From an uncultured Clostridia bacterium (GTDB lineage Bacteria; Bacillota; Clostridia; TANB77; CAG-508), in the NCBI GenBank assembly GCA_944386705.1, contig CALXCC010000006.1, positions 1 through 34,107 on the forward strand: a stretch of 34,107 nt of DNA, read 5' to 3'. The notes beneath the pieces were generated by a model. The model had not been told where the DNA came from. It did no database searches and worked only from the letters and a program-made list of their open reading frames with translations. Numbering within the stretch: the first letter of the stretch is position 1; every line of letters starts with the position of its first letter. Shown piece by piece: positions 16,671 to 24,417 of the stretch. Both the position numbers and the translations under genes were made by a program.

Positions 16671-17321
16671 TTACATCTTCCTAAATACTCCTGCAACTTT
16701 TCCTAAAATTTCACAATTTGGTACAATAATTGGATCCATTGTACTATTTTCTGGTTGAAGTCTTATATGGTCTTTTTCTTTATAGAATGTTTTTACTGTT
16801 GCTTCTTCTCCGATTAAGGCTACTACTATTTCTCCATTATTAGCTGTATTTTGTTTTTTTACTAATATGTAGTCGCCATCTAGTATTCCAGCTTCTATCA
16901 TACTTTCTCCTCTTACTGTTAGCATAAAGCTTTCTGAATTTCCAACAAAGTCTACTGGAATTGGGAAAGTATCTGTAACGTTTTCTACAGCTAGTATTGG
17001 TTCTCCAGCAGTTATTTTTCCTATTATAGGAACTTCTACTAATTCTTTTTGTGTATAGAAGTCTTTGCTAGATGTTTTCTTTGGCTCCCCTGAACCACCT
17101 TTTAACAAACGTAATGTTCTACCTTTTTTATCTTGTTTTTTTATGTATCCTTTTTCTTCTAATTTTGCTAGGTATCCATGTACTGTCGCTGTTGAACTTA
17201 AACCAACAGCTTTTCCTATCTCTCTTACTGATGGTGGATATCCATGTGTCATAATTTGTTTTTCAATAAATCTTAATATTGATTTTTCTCTTCTATTTAA
17301 TTCTGGTTTTTTTCTTGGCAT
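16671..17321 (-). CDS. lexA: LexA, SOS repressor
   Basis: A 216-residue LexA. The winged-helix DNA-binding domain (residues 1-70) includes [24 protein letters not shown]. The Ala-Gly self-cleavage site lies in ITAGEP, the catalytic Ser in GESM and the catalytic Lys in ATVKTF. It represses DNA-damage genes and cleaves itself when RecA filaments form. The start at 17321 (MPRKKPEL) has GGGAGTG upstream. A longer frame starting at 17378 would begin inside the -35 box, so it is rejected. I see no canonical GAAC-N4-GTTC box in its promoter. It is transcribed away from tsaC. Confidence 0.95.
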   Translation of the reverse strand: MPRKKPELNRREKSILRFIEKQIMTHGYPPSVREIGKAVGLSSTATVHGYLAKLEEKGYIKKQDKKGRTLRLLKGGSGEPKKTSSKDFYTQKELVEVPIIGKITAGEPILAVENVTDTFPIPVDFVGNSESFMLTVRGESMIEAGILDGDYILVKKQNTANNGEIVVALIGEEATVKTFYKEKDHIRLQPENSTMDPIIVPNCEILGKVAGVFRKM

Positions 17322-17349
17322 ATTATCACTCCCATTTTTCATTTGTCCC

Positions 17350-17378
17350 ATAATATCATACAAACAAAAAAATGTCAA
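17350..17378 (-). promoter_or_regulatory. lexA promoter
   Basis: TTGACA (17378-17373), 17-base spacer, TATTAT (17355-17350) on the minus strand. The repeated TTTGACA/TTTGTA stretch could be a lineage-specific LexA site, but this cannot be decided by eye. Confidence 0.7.
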
Positions 17379-17406
17379 ACATATTTTTGATTTTTTTGTT
17401 TTTTAT

Positions 17407-17435
17407 TTGCAATAAAATTAATCTCATTGTATAAT
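17407..17435 (+). promoter_or_regulatory. tsaC promoter
   Basis: TTGCAA (17407-17412), 17-base spacer, TATAAT (17430-17435). It is back to back with the lexA promoter; the two -35 boxes are 28 bases apart. Confidence 0.7.
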
Positions 17436-17465
17436 TGTTAAAAGTCAAACAGAAAGGATTTTTTT

Positions 17466-18470
17466 ATGGATACTTATTTAGATTTTAGAAATAATATAGA
17501 TGAAGTAAAATTAAAAGAAATATCTACTTCAATTAGGGATGGCAAAATAGCTATATTTCCAACAGAAACTGTTTATGGAATTGGAACAAATGCTTTAAAT
17601 TCAAATTCTGTAAAAAAAATTTACGAAATTAAAGGTAGAGATTTTAAAAATCCTATTAACTTATTAGTTTCTAATATTCAGATGGTAGAAACTATTGCAA
17701 AAAACATTACAAGTTTAGAATATAAATTAATGGAATCTTTTTTTCCAGGTCCCTTTACTCTTATTTTAGAAAAAACAACTAATGTGCCAAATGAAGTAAC
17801 AGCAGGAAGCAATACTGTTGGCGTTCGCATTCCAAGTAATGAAATTGCAAAAAAATTAGTTGAATTTGCAGGTGTTCCACTTGCTACACCTAGTGCTAAT
17901 ATTTCTGGAAAACCTAGTGCTACTAGTGTTGAAGATATTATAAATGACTTTTCTAATAAAGTCGACTTCATAATTAATGGTGGGAAATGTAATTTTGGCC
18001 TTGAATCAACTATTGTAAGAGTTATTGATAAAATACCTCATATTTTAAGACCTGGCATAATTACAGCTGAAGAAATAAAAAAAGTAGCTGGCAATGTTAT
18101 AATTGAAAATAAGAATTTACCTAGTAGCCAGTTAAAACATTATCAAATTAATTCTCCATCTATTATGGTTTTTAGCAATAATAGAAAAAAGATGATTGAT
18201 AAAATAACTTCTATTGCAAATGACACTAATAATCCAATTATTTTAAGCTTTTCTGAAGATACACATTACTATCACACATTTAATGTGATAGATATGGGTT
18301 CTAAAAATAATTTAGAAAATGTTTCAAAAAACCTATTTACTAATTTAAGAAAAGCTGAAAACACTTCCCCTTCTCTTATTATTATAGAAGGAATTATTGA
18401 GGATAATTTAGGCCTTGCAATAAAAAATCGTCTGCTAAATGTATGTAATAATAATTATATAGAAGTTTAA
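17466..18470 (+). CDS. tsaC: Threonylcarbamoyl-AMP synthase (Sua5/TsaC long form)
   Basis: A 334-residue YrdC/Sua5 enzyme. It makes L-threonylcarbamoyl-AMP from threonine, bicarbonate and ATP, the first step of t6A37 modification of ANN-decoding tRNAs. The YrdC domain (about residues 15-210) shows FPTETVYGIG, KGRDFKNPINLLV, PGPFTLIL, GVRIPSN and TPSANISGKPSAT. A linker and a C-terminal Sua5 domain (about 235-334) follow, as in the long form. AAAGGA precedes the ATG. The gene stands alone with its own promoter and terminator. Confidence 0.93.
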   Translation: MDTYLDFRNNIDEVKLKEISTSIRDGKIAIFPTETVYGIGTNALNSNSVKKIYEIKGRDFKNPINLLVSNIQMVETIAKNITSLEYKLMESFFPGPFTLILEKTTNVPNEVTAGSNTVGVRIPSNEIAKKLVEFAGVPLATPSANISGKPSATSVEDIINDFSNKVDFIINGGKCNFGLESTIVRVIDKIPHILRPGIITAEEIKKVAGNVIIENKNLPSSQLKHYQINSPSIMVFSNNRKKMIDKITSIANDTNNPIILSFSEDTHYYHTFNVIDMGSKNNLENVSKNLFTNLRKAENTSPSLIIIEGIIEDNLGLAIKNRLLNVCNNNYIEV

Positions 18471-18500
18471 AAGCTGAGTTGTTTTAAATCAGCTTTTTTT
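18469..18500 (+). terminator. tsaC terminator
   Basis: AAAAGCTGA (18469-18477) pairs with TCAGCTTTT (18489-18497), followed by further T residues. It begins at the stop codon of tsaC. Confidence 0.85.
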
Positions 18501-18688
18501 GTTAATATAAAATTGTTTTTTCCTATTCAACTAAAAACAATCTTGCATAGAAAAATTGTGTAGCAATTTTTCATATCGACAAATTTTTATGCTTTTTCAA
18601 GAAGTAAAATGAAAATAGAAAAATAAAAAGTAGAGAAAAATTCTCGAAGAAGCGATATTTGTCCAACTTCGCATAATATAAGACATAT
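18501..18688. other. Intergenic stretch without a recognisable gene
   Basis: About 190 bases between convergent tsaC and the deacetylase gene. It holds a 9-base-pair hairpin (GAAAAATTG 18550-18558 with CAATTTTTC 18564-18572), which could terminate minus-strand transcripts. Several partial inverted repeats follow (ATCGACAAAT against ATTTGTC). No start codon with a ribosome site opens a frame worth calling. Confidence 0.4.
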
Positions 18689-19489
18689 TTAATTTTCATT
18701 AATTGCTTCTATAATTTCTATTCCTGTCATTTCGCAAGGAATGTTTATTCTTTTAACATAGTCTTTATTGAAAGTCTTGAAGTTATTCATCCCAATATCA
18801 TAAATTTGCATATCAACTCCATTATTTTTTAAAGTTCTAACTGTTTCGTTTGTGTATGCTCCATATGGATATGCAAATACCTTTAGTTCTTGTTTTCCTA
18901 AATTCTTTTCAATTAATTTATATGATTCTATAACATCGTCCCTTAGTTCTCTAACAGGAACTCTATCATAAAAAATGTGTCTTTTGCTGTGACTAAATAT
19001 TTCTACTAGACCACTATTTTGCATCTCTTTACATTCATTCCAGCCCAAATACTTGATTCCCTCTATTTCTTTACCTATATTATCTGTAACTATAAAAATA
19101 GAAGCTTTTACGTTGTATTTTTTTAGGATAGGATAAATATATTCATAATTGCTGTAATATCCATCGTCAAAAGTTATTAAAATAGGTTTTTCAGGAAGTT
19201 CTGATTTTCCTTCATTTACATTATTTAAATCCTCCATTGATAATATTGTATATCCATTTTCAAGAAGAGTTTTTACGTTTTCTTCAAAGCTTTGAGGAGT
19301 ATTTATATAATTAAAATTATCACTATCAAACTCTGGAACTGTAGTTACAAAATTGTGATAAAGTAATATTGGAATTTTTACATCTGTTCTTTTTTCTTTT
19401 TGATGTTTACTATAAAAACAAAATCCAACTACAACTAATAGTATTATTAATATTAAAAATTCAATTCGTACCATTTTTTTCTTATGCAT
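18689..19489 (-). CDS. Membrane-anchored polysaccharide deacetylase (IcaB/PgaB-like)
   Basis: A carbohydrate esterase family 4 protein of 266 residues, taking the ATG at 19489 behind GGGGGGAT. It has an N-terminal membrane anchor (about residues 6-26), then PILLYHNF, the NodB metal motif TFDDGYYSN, SHSKRH (second metal motif) and FAYPYG, so the catalytic core is complete. The YHNF start and the small size resemble IcaB/PgaB N-deacetylases, which partly deacetylate poly-N-acetylglucosamine outside the membrane. It is divergent from a PgaC/IcaA-like synthase gene, which supports that reading. A peptidoglycan or other glycan substrate remains possible. Confidence 0.85.
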   Translation of the reverse strand: MHKKKMVRIEFLILIILLVVVGFCFYSKHQKEKRTDVKIPILLYHNFVTTVPEFDSDNFNYINTPQSFEENVKTLLENGYTILSMEDLNNVNEGKSELPEKPILITFDDGYYSNYEYIYPILKKYNVKASIFIVTDNIGKEIEGIKYLGWNECKEMQNSGLVEIFSHSKRHIFYDRVPVRELRDDVIESYKLIEKNLGKQELKVFAYPYGAYTNETVRTLKNNGVDMQIYDIGMNNFKTFNKDYVKRINIPCEMTGIEIIEAINEN

Positions 19490-19597
19490 TATAATCCCCC
19501 CTTTTCTATTATATTTTTCATATATCATTTTCGACACTTTTTTCTATTTTGCACCATTTTTTTTAAGCCTCATATGATGTATTATGGGGGGATTATA
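19490..19597. promoter_or_regulatory. Divergent promoter region flanked by 12-base inverted repeats
   Basis: TATAATCCCCCC at 19490-19501 and GGGGGGATTATA at 19586-19597 are perfect inverted repeats that also carry the ribosome sites of the two flanking genes. Inside are a minus-strand TATAAT (19513-19508) and a plus-strand TTGCAC (19549-19554), 18-base spacer, TATGAT (19573-19578). The repeats may simply be matched ribosome sites, or may mark an invertible segment. Confidence 0.55.
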
Positions 19598-20871
19598 TGT
19601 TTTTAATATCAGTTGGATTAGCATTGTTGTATTTTATATGTGCTATTTTTATAAATATCAGTTGGATTATTGATATAGCTTGTTATTTTGGATATTTTTT
19701 AGCAATATATCTTGTAACTTTTATAGCATTAATTCCTGGATTCAACTTTGTATTTATGTTTATTAGCTTGTTATTGCAAAAAGCAAAAGAAAAAAAATCT
19801 TGTATTAAAGAAGAAGATGTCACTGTTTTAATACCAATGTATAATTCAGAAAAGTATATAAAAGAAACAATAAAATCAATTATGAAACAGAAATATAGCG
19901 GAAATATATATATTAATATTCTCGACGATGGTTCAGAAGACGGTTCTTATGAATTAGTAAATTCTCTTGATTTGGGCTCTAACGTAAACCTTATAAAATC
20001 TAATCACGTTGGAAAAGCTTTGGCACTAAATAAATGTTTAGAATATATAAAAACAGACTATACAATTACTGTAGATAGTGATACTGTACTTCATCCATTA
20101 GCAATACGAAATATTATGAAAAAATTATTAAACTCCGATAAAAACACAGCTGCTACTGCAGGATGTTTATTTGTTAGAAACTCTAAGAAAAGCTTTATTA
20201 CAAAAGTACAAGAATGGGATTACACTTTAGGAATATTTGGAATAAAACTAATTCAAGGTGGATATAACTCGACTTTAGTTGCACAAGGCTCTTTTAGTGC
20301 ATATAAAACAAATTTATTAAAAGAAATTGGTGGATGGCAAAATTGTGTAGGCGAAGATATTGTTTTAACTTGGCAATTATTAAGTAAAGGATATAGAACT
20401 AACTTTGCACAAGATGCAATTGCATTTACAGAACTTCCTGAAACTTTTGCTAAATTAGGTAAACAAAGAACTAGATGGGCTAGAGGAATGATTGAAGCTT
20501 TTAAAAATGTAAATGTATTTACTTCTAAAAAATTAAACAAAAAATCTAAATTTTTAATGTGTTTAGATATATTTTTTCCATTTATAGATTTAGCACTTCT
20601 TATATTTGTACCACTTGGATTGATACTTTTGGCTTTAGGAAATCCTTTACTAATTAGCTGGATTTCTTTAATAGTTCTTGTTTTAGGAATGGCACTTTGT
20701 TTATTAATTGAAATTAAGAGAAAAAACACTTTAAAAAGTGTAGATTGTAAATTAGACAAAAGGAGTTTTTTAGCCTTTATTGTTTATATTTTACTATATG
20801 CATTTATTTTAGCACCTTATTGTTTAATTGGTTATATTTCTGAATTGATAAATTCAAAAAAAGAATGGTAA
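19597..20871 (+). CDS. Membrane glycosyltransferase family 2, PgaC/IcaA-like synthase
   Basis: A 424-residue processive GT2 enzyme. Two N-terminal membrane segments (about residues 3-65) precede the catalytic domain, which has ILDDGSEDGS, TVDSDTVL, GEDIVLTW and QRTRW (about residue 290). Three or four C-terminal membrane segments follow. The spacing around LPETFAKLGKQRTRWARG closely follows PgaC/IcaA, which polymerise UDP-GlcNAc into beta-1,6-poly-N-acetylglucosamine and export it. A related beta-glycan such as hyaluronan or another polysaccharide cannot be excluded. GGGGGGAT precedes the ATG. No icaD or icaC homologue is adjacent. Confidence 0.85.
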   Translation: MFLISVGLALLYFICAIFINISWIIDIACYFGYFLAIYLVTFIALIPGFNFVFMFISLLLQKAKEKKSCIKEEDVTVLIPMYNSEKYIKETIKSIMKQKYSGNIYINILDDGSEDGSYELVNSLDLGSNVNLIKSNHVGKALALNKCLEYIKTDYTITVDSDTVLHPLAIRNIMKKLLNSDKNTAATAGCLFVRNSKKSFITKVQEWDYTLGIFGIKLIQGGYNSTLVAQGSFSAYKTNLLKEIGGWQNCVGEDIVLTWQLLSKGYRTNFAQDAIAFTELPETFAKLGKQRTRWARGMIEAFKNVNVFTSKKLNKKSKFLMCLDIFFPFIDLALLIFVPLGLILLALGNPLLISWISLIVLVLGMALCLLIEIKRKNTLKSVDCKLDKRSFLAFIVYILLYAFILAPYCLIGYISELINSKKEW

Positions 20872-20877
20872 ATTATA

Positions 20878-20904
20878 AAGAGGGACCATTAAGGATACCC
20901 TCTT
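20878..20904. terminator. Terminator between glycosyltransferase and rdgB
   Basis: AAGAGGG (20878-20884) pairs with CCCTCTT (20898-20904) between convergent genes. The T-run is weak on both sides. Confidence 0.5.
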
Positions 20905-20946
20905 CATTTTAAATTTTATAGTTATCATCTCAACTACAATTATTAT

Positions 20947-21525
20947 TCATAAATTTAATGCTATACTTTTTTTTAAACTTTCTAATGCAATTTTTCTTGC
21001 ACTTATCTTGTTTTTCTCCTCTTCTGAAATTTGAGCTAGAGTTTTTCCATTTTCTAATTCAAATATTTCATCAAATCCAAATCCATTTTCTCCTCTAACA
21101 TCTTCTGCTACATAACCATCTATCTTTCCAACTTCACAAATTGTTTCTTTACCATCTGATAAAGCTATTGCGGTAATAAAGCTTATTTTTCTTTTGTCTT
21201 TAGGAACTCCTTTCATTTTTTCTATTATTGCTATGTTTCTTTCTCTATCTGTTCCTTTATTCCATCTTTTAGTAAAGACTCCTGGAAAACCATCTAAGTA
21301 TTCTATTTCTATTCCTGAATCATCAGCAATACACAATTTTCCATTAAGTGTTTTAGCAATTGTTTCTGCCTTTTTTATAGCATTTCCTTCAAATGTTTCT
21401 TTGTCTTCTTCAACATCTATATCTATTCCAAGTTCTTCCATTGAAATCACTTTATAATTTTTTAATATTTCTTTTGCTTCTTTTATCTTTTCCTTGTTGT
21501 TTGATGCAATAACTATTTCTTCCAT
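20947..21525 (-). CDS. rdgB: XTP/dITP diphosphatase (RdgB/HAM1 family)
   Basis: A 192-residue house-cleaning pyrophosphatase that hydrolyses dITP, XTP and ITP to monophosphates. ASNNKEKIKEAKEIL is at the start, FEGNAIKKAE and ADDSGIEIEYLDGFPGVFTKRW in the middle, and GENGFGFDEIF holds the substrate-specificity loop. Length is normal. AAAGGA lies before the ATG. It follows the acyl-CoA synthetase gene by 25 bases and is probably in the same transcript, a common chance pairing for this housekeeping gene. Confidence 0.95.
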   Translation of the reverse strand: MEEIVIASNNKEKIKEAKEILKNYKVISMEELGIDIDVEEDKETFEGNAIKKAETIAKTLNGKLCIADDSGIEIEYLDGFPGVFTKRWNKGTDRERNIAIIEKMKGVPKDKRKISFITAIALSDGKETICEVGKIDGYVAEDVRGENGFGFDEIFELENGKTLAQISEEEKNKISARKIALESLKKSIALNL

Positions 21526-21550
21526 TTTAATTTTCCTTTCGGTTCTATAT

Positions 21551-23245
21551 TTATATTAATTCTAAATTTGCTTGTCTTTTTATTTTATTTGTTGTAGTTT
21601 TTATTAATGGTTCTTCTGAAATTGTGATTCCTCTTATTGCTTTATATTTTGGCATTATTTTATTTACTTCTTTAATTTTATCAGCTAAAACTTTATAAAT
21701 TTCATCATCAGTTTCTGCTTTATATGCTTCTTTCATTATTTCTCTATCAAATATGATTTTTACATTTATTTTGATGTTTTCTTTATCGTCAGATTGTTGT
21801 TTTCCAAAAATGAATGATTCTTTTACTCCTTCTATTTTATTTACTAAACTCTCCATTTCTTCTGGGAATATGTTTTTACCATTTTTTAAAACAATTACAT
21901 TTTTCTTTCTTCCACAAATAAATATATATCCATCTTCATCTATTTTTGCTAAATCTCCTGTATAGAACCATCCGTCCTTCAAAACTTCTTTTGTTGCTTT
22001 TTCATCTTCATAATATCCAATCATTATATTTGGTCCTTTTACAACAAGTTCACCCATTCCTTCTTCATTTGCATCTTCTATTTTTGCTTTTACATTTGGA
22101 AGTGCTTTTCCAATTGAACCTACTCTAAAGTTCTCATTTGTTTCTACACCTATTACTGGAGATGTTTCTGTTAAGCCATATCCTTGGCATAAATTAATTC
22201 CCCATTTTCTAAAATCTTCTTCAACATCTTTGTCTAATGCTGCTGCACCACTTATAAATAGTCTTATTTGTCCTCCAAATATATTATGGATATCTTTAAA
22301 TATTTCTTTTTTTTCTTCCATTGTTTTGTCTTTATTAGCTTCCATAAGTTTTTGTACTGCTTCAAGTTTTCCTTGTTTTTCAAGAGTTTTTATTATGTTT
22401 TTGTGCATATTTTCATATATTGCTGGGACAAAAGATGCAAATGTTATTTTGTATTCATTTAAGTTTTCTACTATATGCCTTATTCCTTCACAAAATGCTC
22501 TTTCAGCACCTAAATACAATGAGAATAGCATACCTACTGTACATTCAAATACGTGATGTAATGGTAGAAATGATAATATTCTATCTTTTGAATCCACATC
22601 TAAAACTGATGAACAATCCATTAAATTAGAAACCATATTTTTATGCGAAAGTGCTACTACTTTTGATTTTGAAGTTGTTCCTGAAGTAAATAGCATTATA
22701 CTCATTTCTTCTGGATTTATTTTTGCCTCTATAAATTCTCTGTTTCCGGCTTCAACTAATTCTTTTCCTTTTTCTATTAATTCTTTTTGTGAATAGATTC
22801 CTTCTGTATGAATGTCTGAATCCATAGAAATTAAATGTTTTAGTTTATTTTTCTCATTATATTTTATTTTTTCAATTGCTTCTTCATATTTTTTAGAATA
22901 AAATATTGCCTCAACTTCTGATCTTTTTATTAATTCTTCTAATTCATTTGTTGGCAAAGATTTGTCTAATGGAACTACTATTCCTGTACCACAAACTATT
23001 GATAAATATGCAAGCTCCCATTCATATCTATTTTCACCTATAACAGCTATTCTTTTATTTTTTAGTCCTAAACTGATTAAAGCTGTTCCTAAATAATTAA
23101 TCATTTCTCTTATTTCTTTATGAGTATAAACTTTATATTCTCCATGTTCAGTTTTTATTTTATATCCTGGTCTTTCCCCGTATAATTTTCCTGTCTTATC
23201 TAACATATCTTTTAAATCTGTTACTTCTAAAATATCTTTTTTCAT
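21551..23245 (-). CDS. AMP-forming long-chain acyl-CoA synthetase
   Basis: A 564-residue ANL-superfamily ligase that activates a carboxylic acid as acyl-AMP and then acyl-CoA. P-loop LFTSGTTSKSK, GYGLTETSP, YTGDLAKIDEDGY, GRKKNVIVLKNGKNIFPEE and the closing TTNKIKR with the catalytic Lys are all present. It groups with FadD/FAA1-like long-chain enzymes. No N-terminal membrane segment is seen. GGAGG precedes the ATG. It has its own promoter but lies just downstream of, and in line with, the lipid operon at 23353-30089, so it may supply acyl-CoA to the GNAT acyltransferase encoded there. Confidence 0.9.
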   Translation of the reverse strand: MKKDILEVTDLKDMLDKTGKLYGERPGYKIKTEHGEYKVYTHKEIREMINYLGTALISLGLKNKRIAVIGENRYEWELAYLSIVCGTGIVVPLDKSLPTNELEELIKRSEVEAIFYSKKYEEAIEKIKYNEKNKLKHLISMDSDIHTEGIYSQKELIEKGKELVEAGNREFIEAKINPEEMSIMLFTSGTTSKSKVVALSHKNMVSNLMDCSSVLDVDSKDRILSFLPLHHVFECTVGMLFSLYLGAERAFCEGIRHIVENLNEYKITFASFVPAIYENMHKNIIKTLEKQGKLEAVQKLMEANKDKTMEEKKEIFKDIHNIFGGQIRLFISGAAALDKDVEEDFRKWGINLCQGYGLTETSPVIGVETNENFRVGSIGKALPNVKAKIEDANEEGMGELVVKGPNIMIGYYEDEKATKEVLKDGWFYTGDLAKIDEDGYIFICGRKKNVIVLKNGKNIFPEEMESLVNKIEGVKESFIFGKQQSDDKENIKINVKIIFDREIMKEAYKAETDDEIYKVLADKIKEVNKIMPKYKAIRGITISEEPLIKTTTNKIKRQANLELI

Positions 23246-23294
23246 CTTTTTGTTTCCTCCATATATTTTGTACTTTTATGTTTTTAACTATAAC

Positions 23295-23323
23295 ATATTA
23301 ATATAGATATTAGAAAATGTCAA
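23295..23323 (-). promoter_or_regulatory. Acyl-CoA synthetase promoter
   Basis: TTGACA (23323-23318), 17-base spacer, TAATAT (23300-23295) on the minus strand, about 50 bases before the start codon. Readthrough from the upstream lipid operon is also possible, as no clear terminator intervenes. Confidence 0.65.
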
Positions 23324-23352
23324 TTGAACTTTTTGGTCGGTACTTAGGGGGA

Positions 23353-24417
23353 TTAATTTTTTTCCAACAATACATATTCATATTTATCTTCTATTAAGTC
23401 TTTTACATAATTTTGTGTTACTTTCCCATCTCTTGCTAATGCACCTATGCTTGGCAATTTATTTTTTCTTAATTCTTTTATTATGGCATATACCATAGCT
23501 TTTCCTAATCCTCTGTGTTTTTGATCAACTCCCATATACAACATAACATATCCTTTTGGCTTCTTTTTGTCTTTTAATATTTTTATTAAATTAAACAAGT
23601 TTATATTATAAACTACATTTTGATAATTTGGTATACTAATAAAGAAACCAACCATTTTGTTATTATAGTATGCTAATTTTATCATATTTGGATCTATAAT
23701 TTTTTTATAATTTTTGAAAATATTAATAAAATCTTCTTCTGATAGATTTTTATACACTGGGAAGTCCTCATATAATTTTGTAATTAAATGATATACATCT
23801 TTTAAATTTTTTTCAAATTTATTCATATTTAGACTTTCAATTTTGTATCCTTTTTTTATAAATTCATTATATCTATCAAGATATTTGTTGTTTTCATAGT
23901 CATAATCAATACTTTTATATATACTAGATGTATAATGTTCTATAACTTTATAATCATTATCTAAAAACATTTTTAGATAATATTCTTTATTATACGGTTC
24001 TCCTGTATATGTTTTTTTATCAAACATATTTATTTTTAACCTATATTTTAACCAGAATGATGCATCTACTGGTCCAACAATTTTTTCATATTTGTTTTCC
24101 TTTGCAAATTTTTGTGCAATATCAAACAAATATCTAGCTACTTCATCATCATTTATGCACTCAAAAAAACCTATATATGCAGTTGTATCGTTTGGATATA
24201 CTGTAAATGCAAATCTTCCAACAACCTCTCTATCTTGATATATCAAAAATTTATATAACTTAAAATATTTGTTAAGTGGATGACTTTCTTCTAAAATTTG
24301 TTTAATTTCTTTTGAATTTTCAGTGTTATCTTTTTTGTATAATTTTTTTGGTAAACTAATAAAGTCTTTTATATATTTCTTTTCTAAATTAAATTGTACA
24401 TAATTCATCTTTTTCAT
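23353..24417 (-). CDS. GNAT-fold acyltransferase, YghO/bacterial ceramide synthase-like
   Basis: A protein of about 354 residues from the ATG at 24417; a GTG at 24435 is an alternative. The N-terminal half (FISLPKKLYK, HPLNKYF, GRFAF, IGFFECINDDEVARYLFD, GPVDASFWLKYRL) matches a conserved module I associate with E. coli YghO and the GNAT enzyme reported as bacterial ceramide synthase (bCerS). The C-terminal half holds the acyl-CoA loop MGVDQKHRGLGKAM (about residue 300). Family knowledge suggests N-acylation of a lipid amine with acyl-CoA; this is an inference. The start lies inside the end of the dikinase gene, so it is the last cistron of the lipid operon. Confidence 0.7.
   Translation of the reverse strand: MKKMNYVQFNLEKKYIKDFISLPKKLYKKDNTENSKEIKQILEESHPLNKYFKLYKFLIYQDREVVGRFAFTVYPNDTTAYIGFFECINDDEVARYLFDIAQKFAKENKYEKIVGPVDASFWLKYRLKINMFDKKTYTGEPYNKEYYLKMFLDNDYKVIEHYTSSIYKSIDYDYENNKYLDRYNEFIKKGYKIESLNMNKFEKNLKDVYHLITKLYEDFPVYKNLSEEDFINIFKNYKKIIDPNMIKLAYYNNKMVGFFISIPNYQNVVYNINLFNLIKILKDKKKPKGYVMLYMGVDQKHRGLGKAMVYAIIKELRKNKLPSIGALARDGKVTQNYVKDLIEDKYEYVLLEKN

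Noticed and set aside
17321..17378. Longer lexA start beginning MTFFCLYD
   Set aside because: It would start inside the -35 box and upstream of the -10 of the lexA promoter. The ATG at 17321 has a proper ribosome site and the family-typical start.
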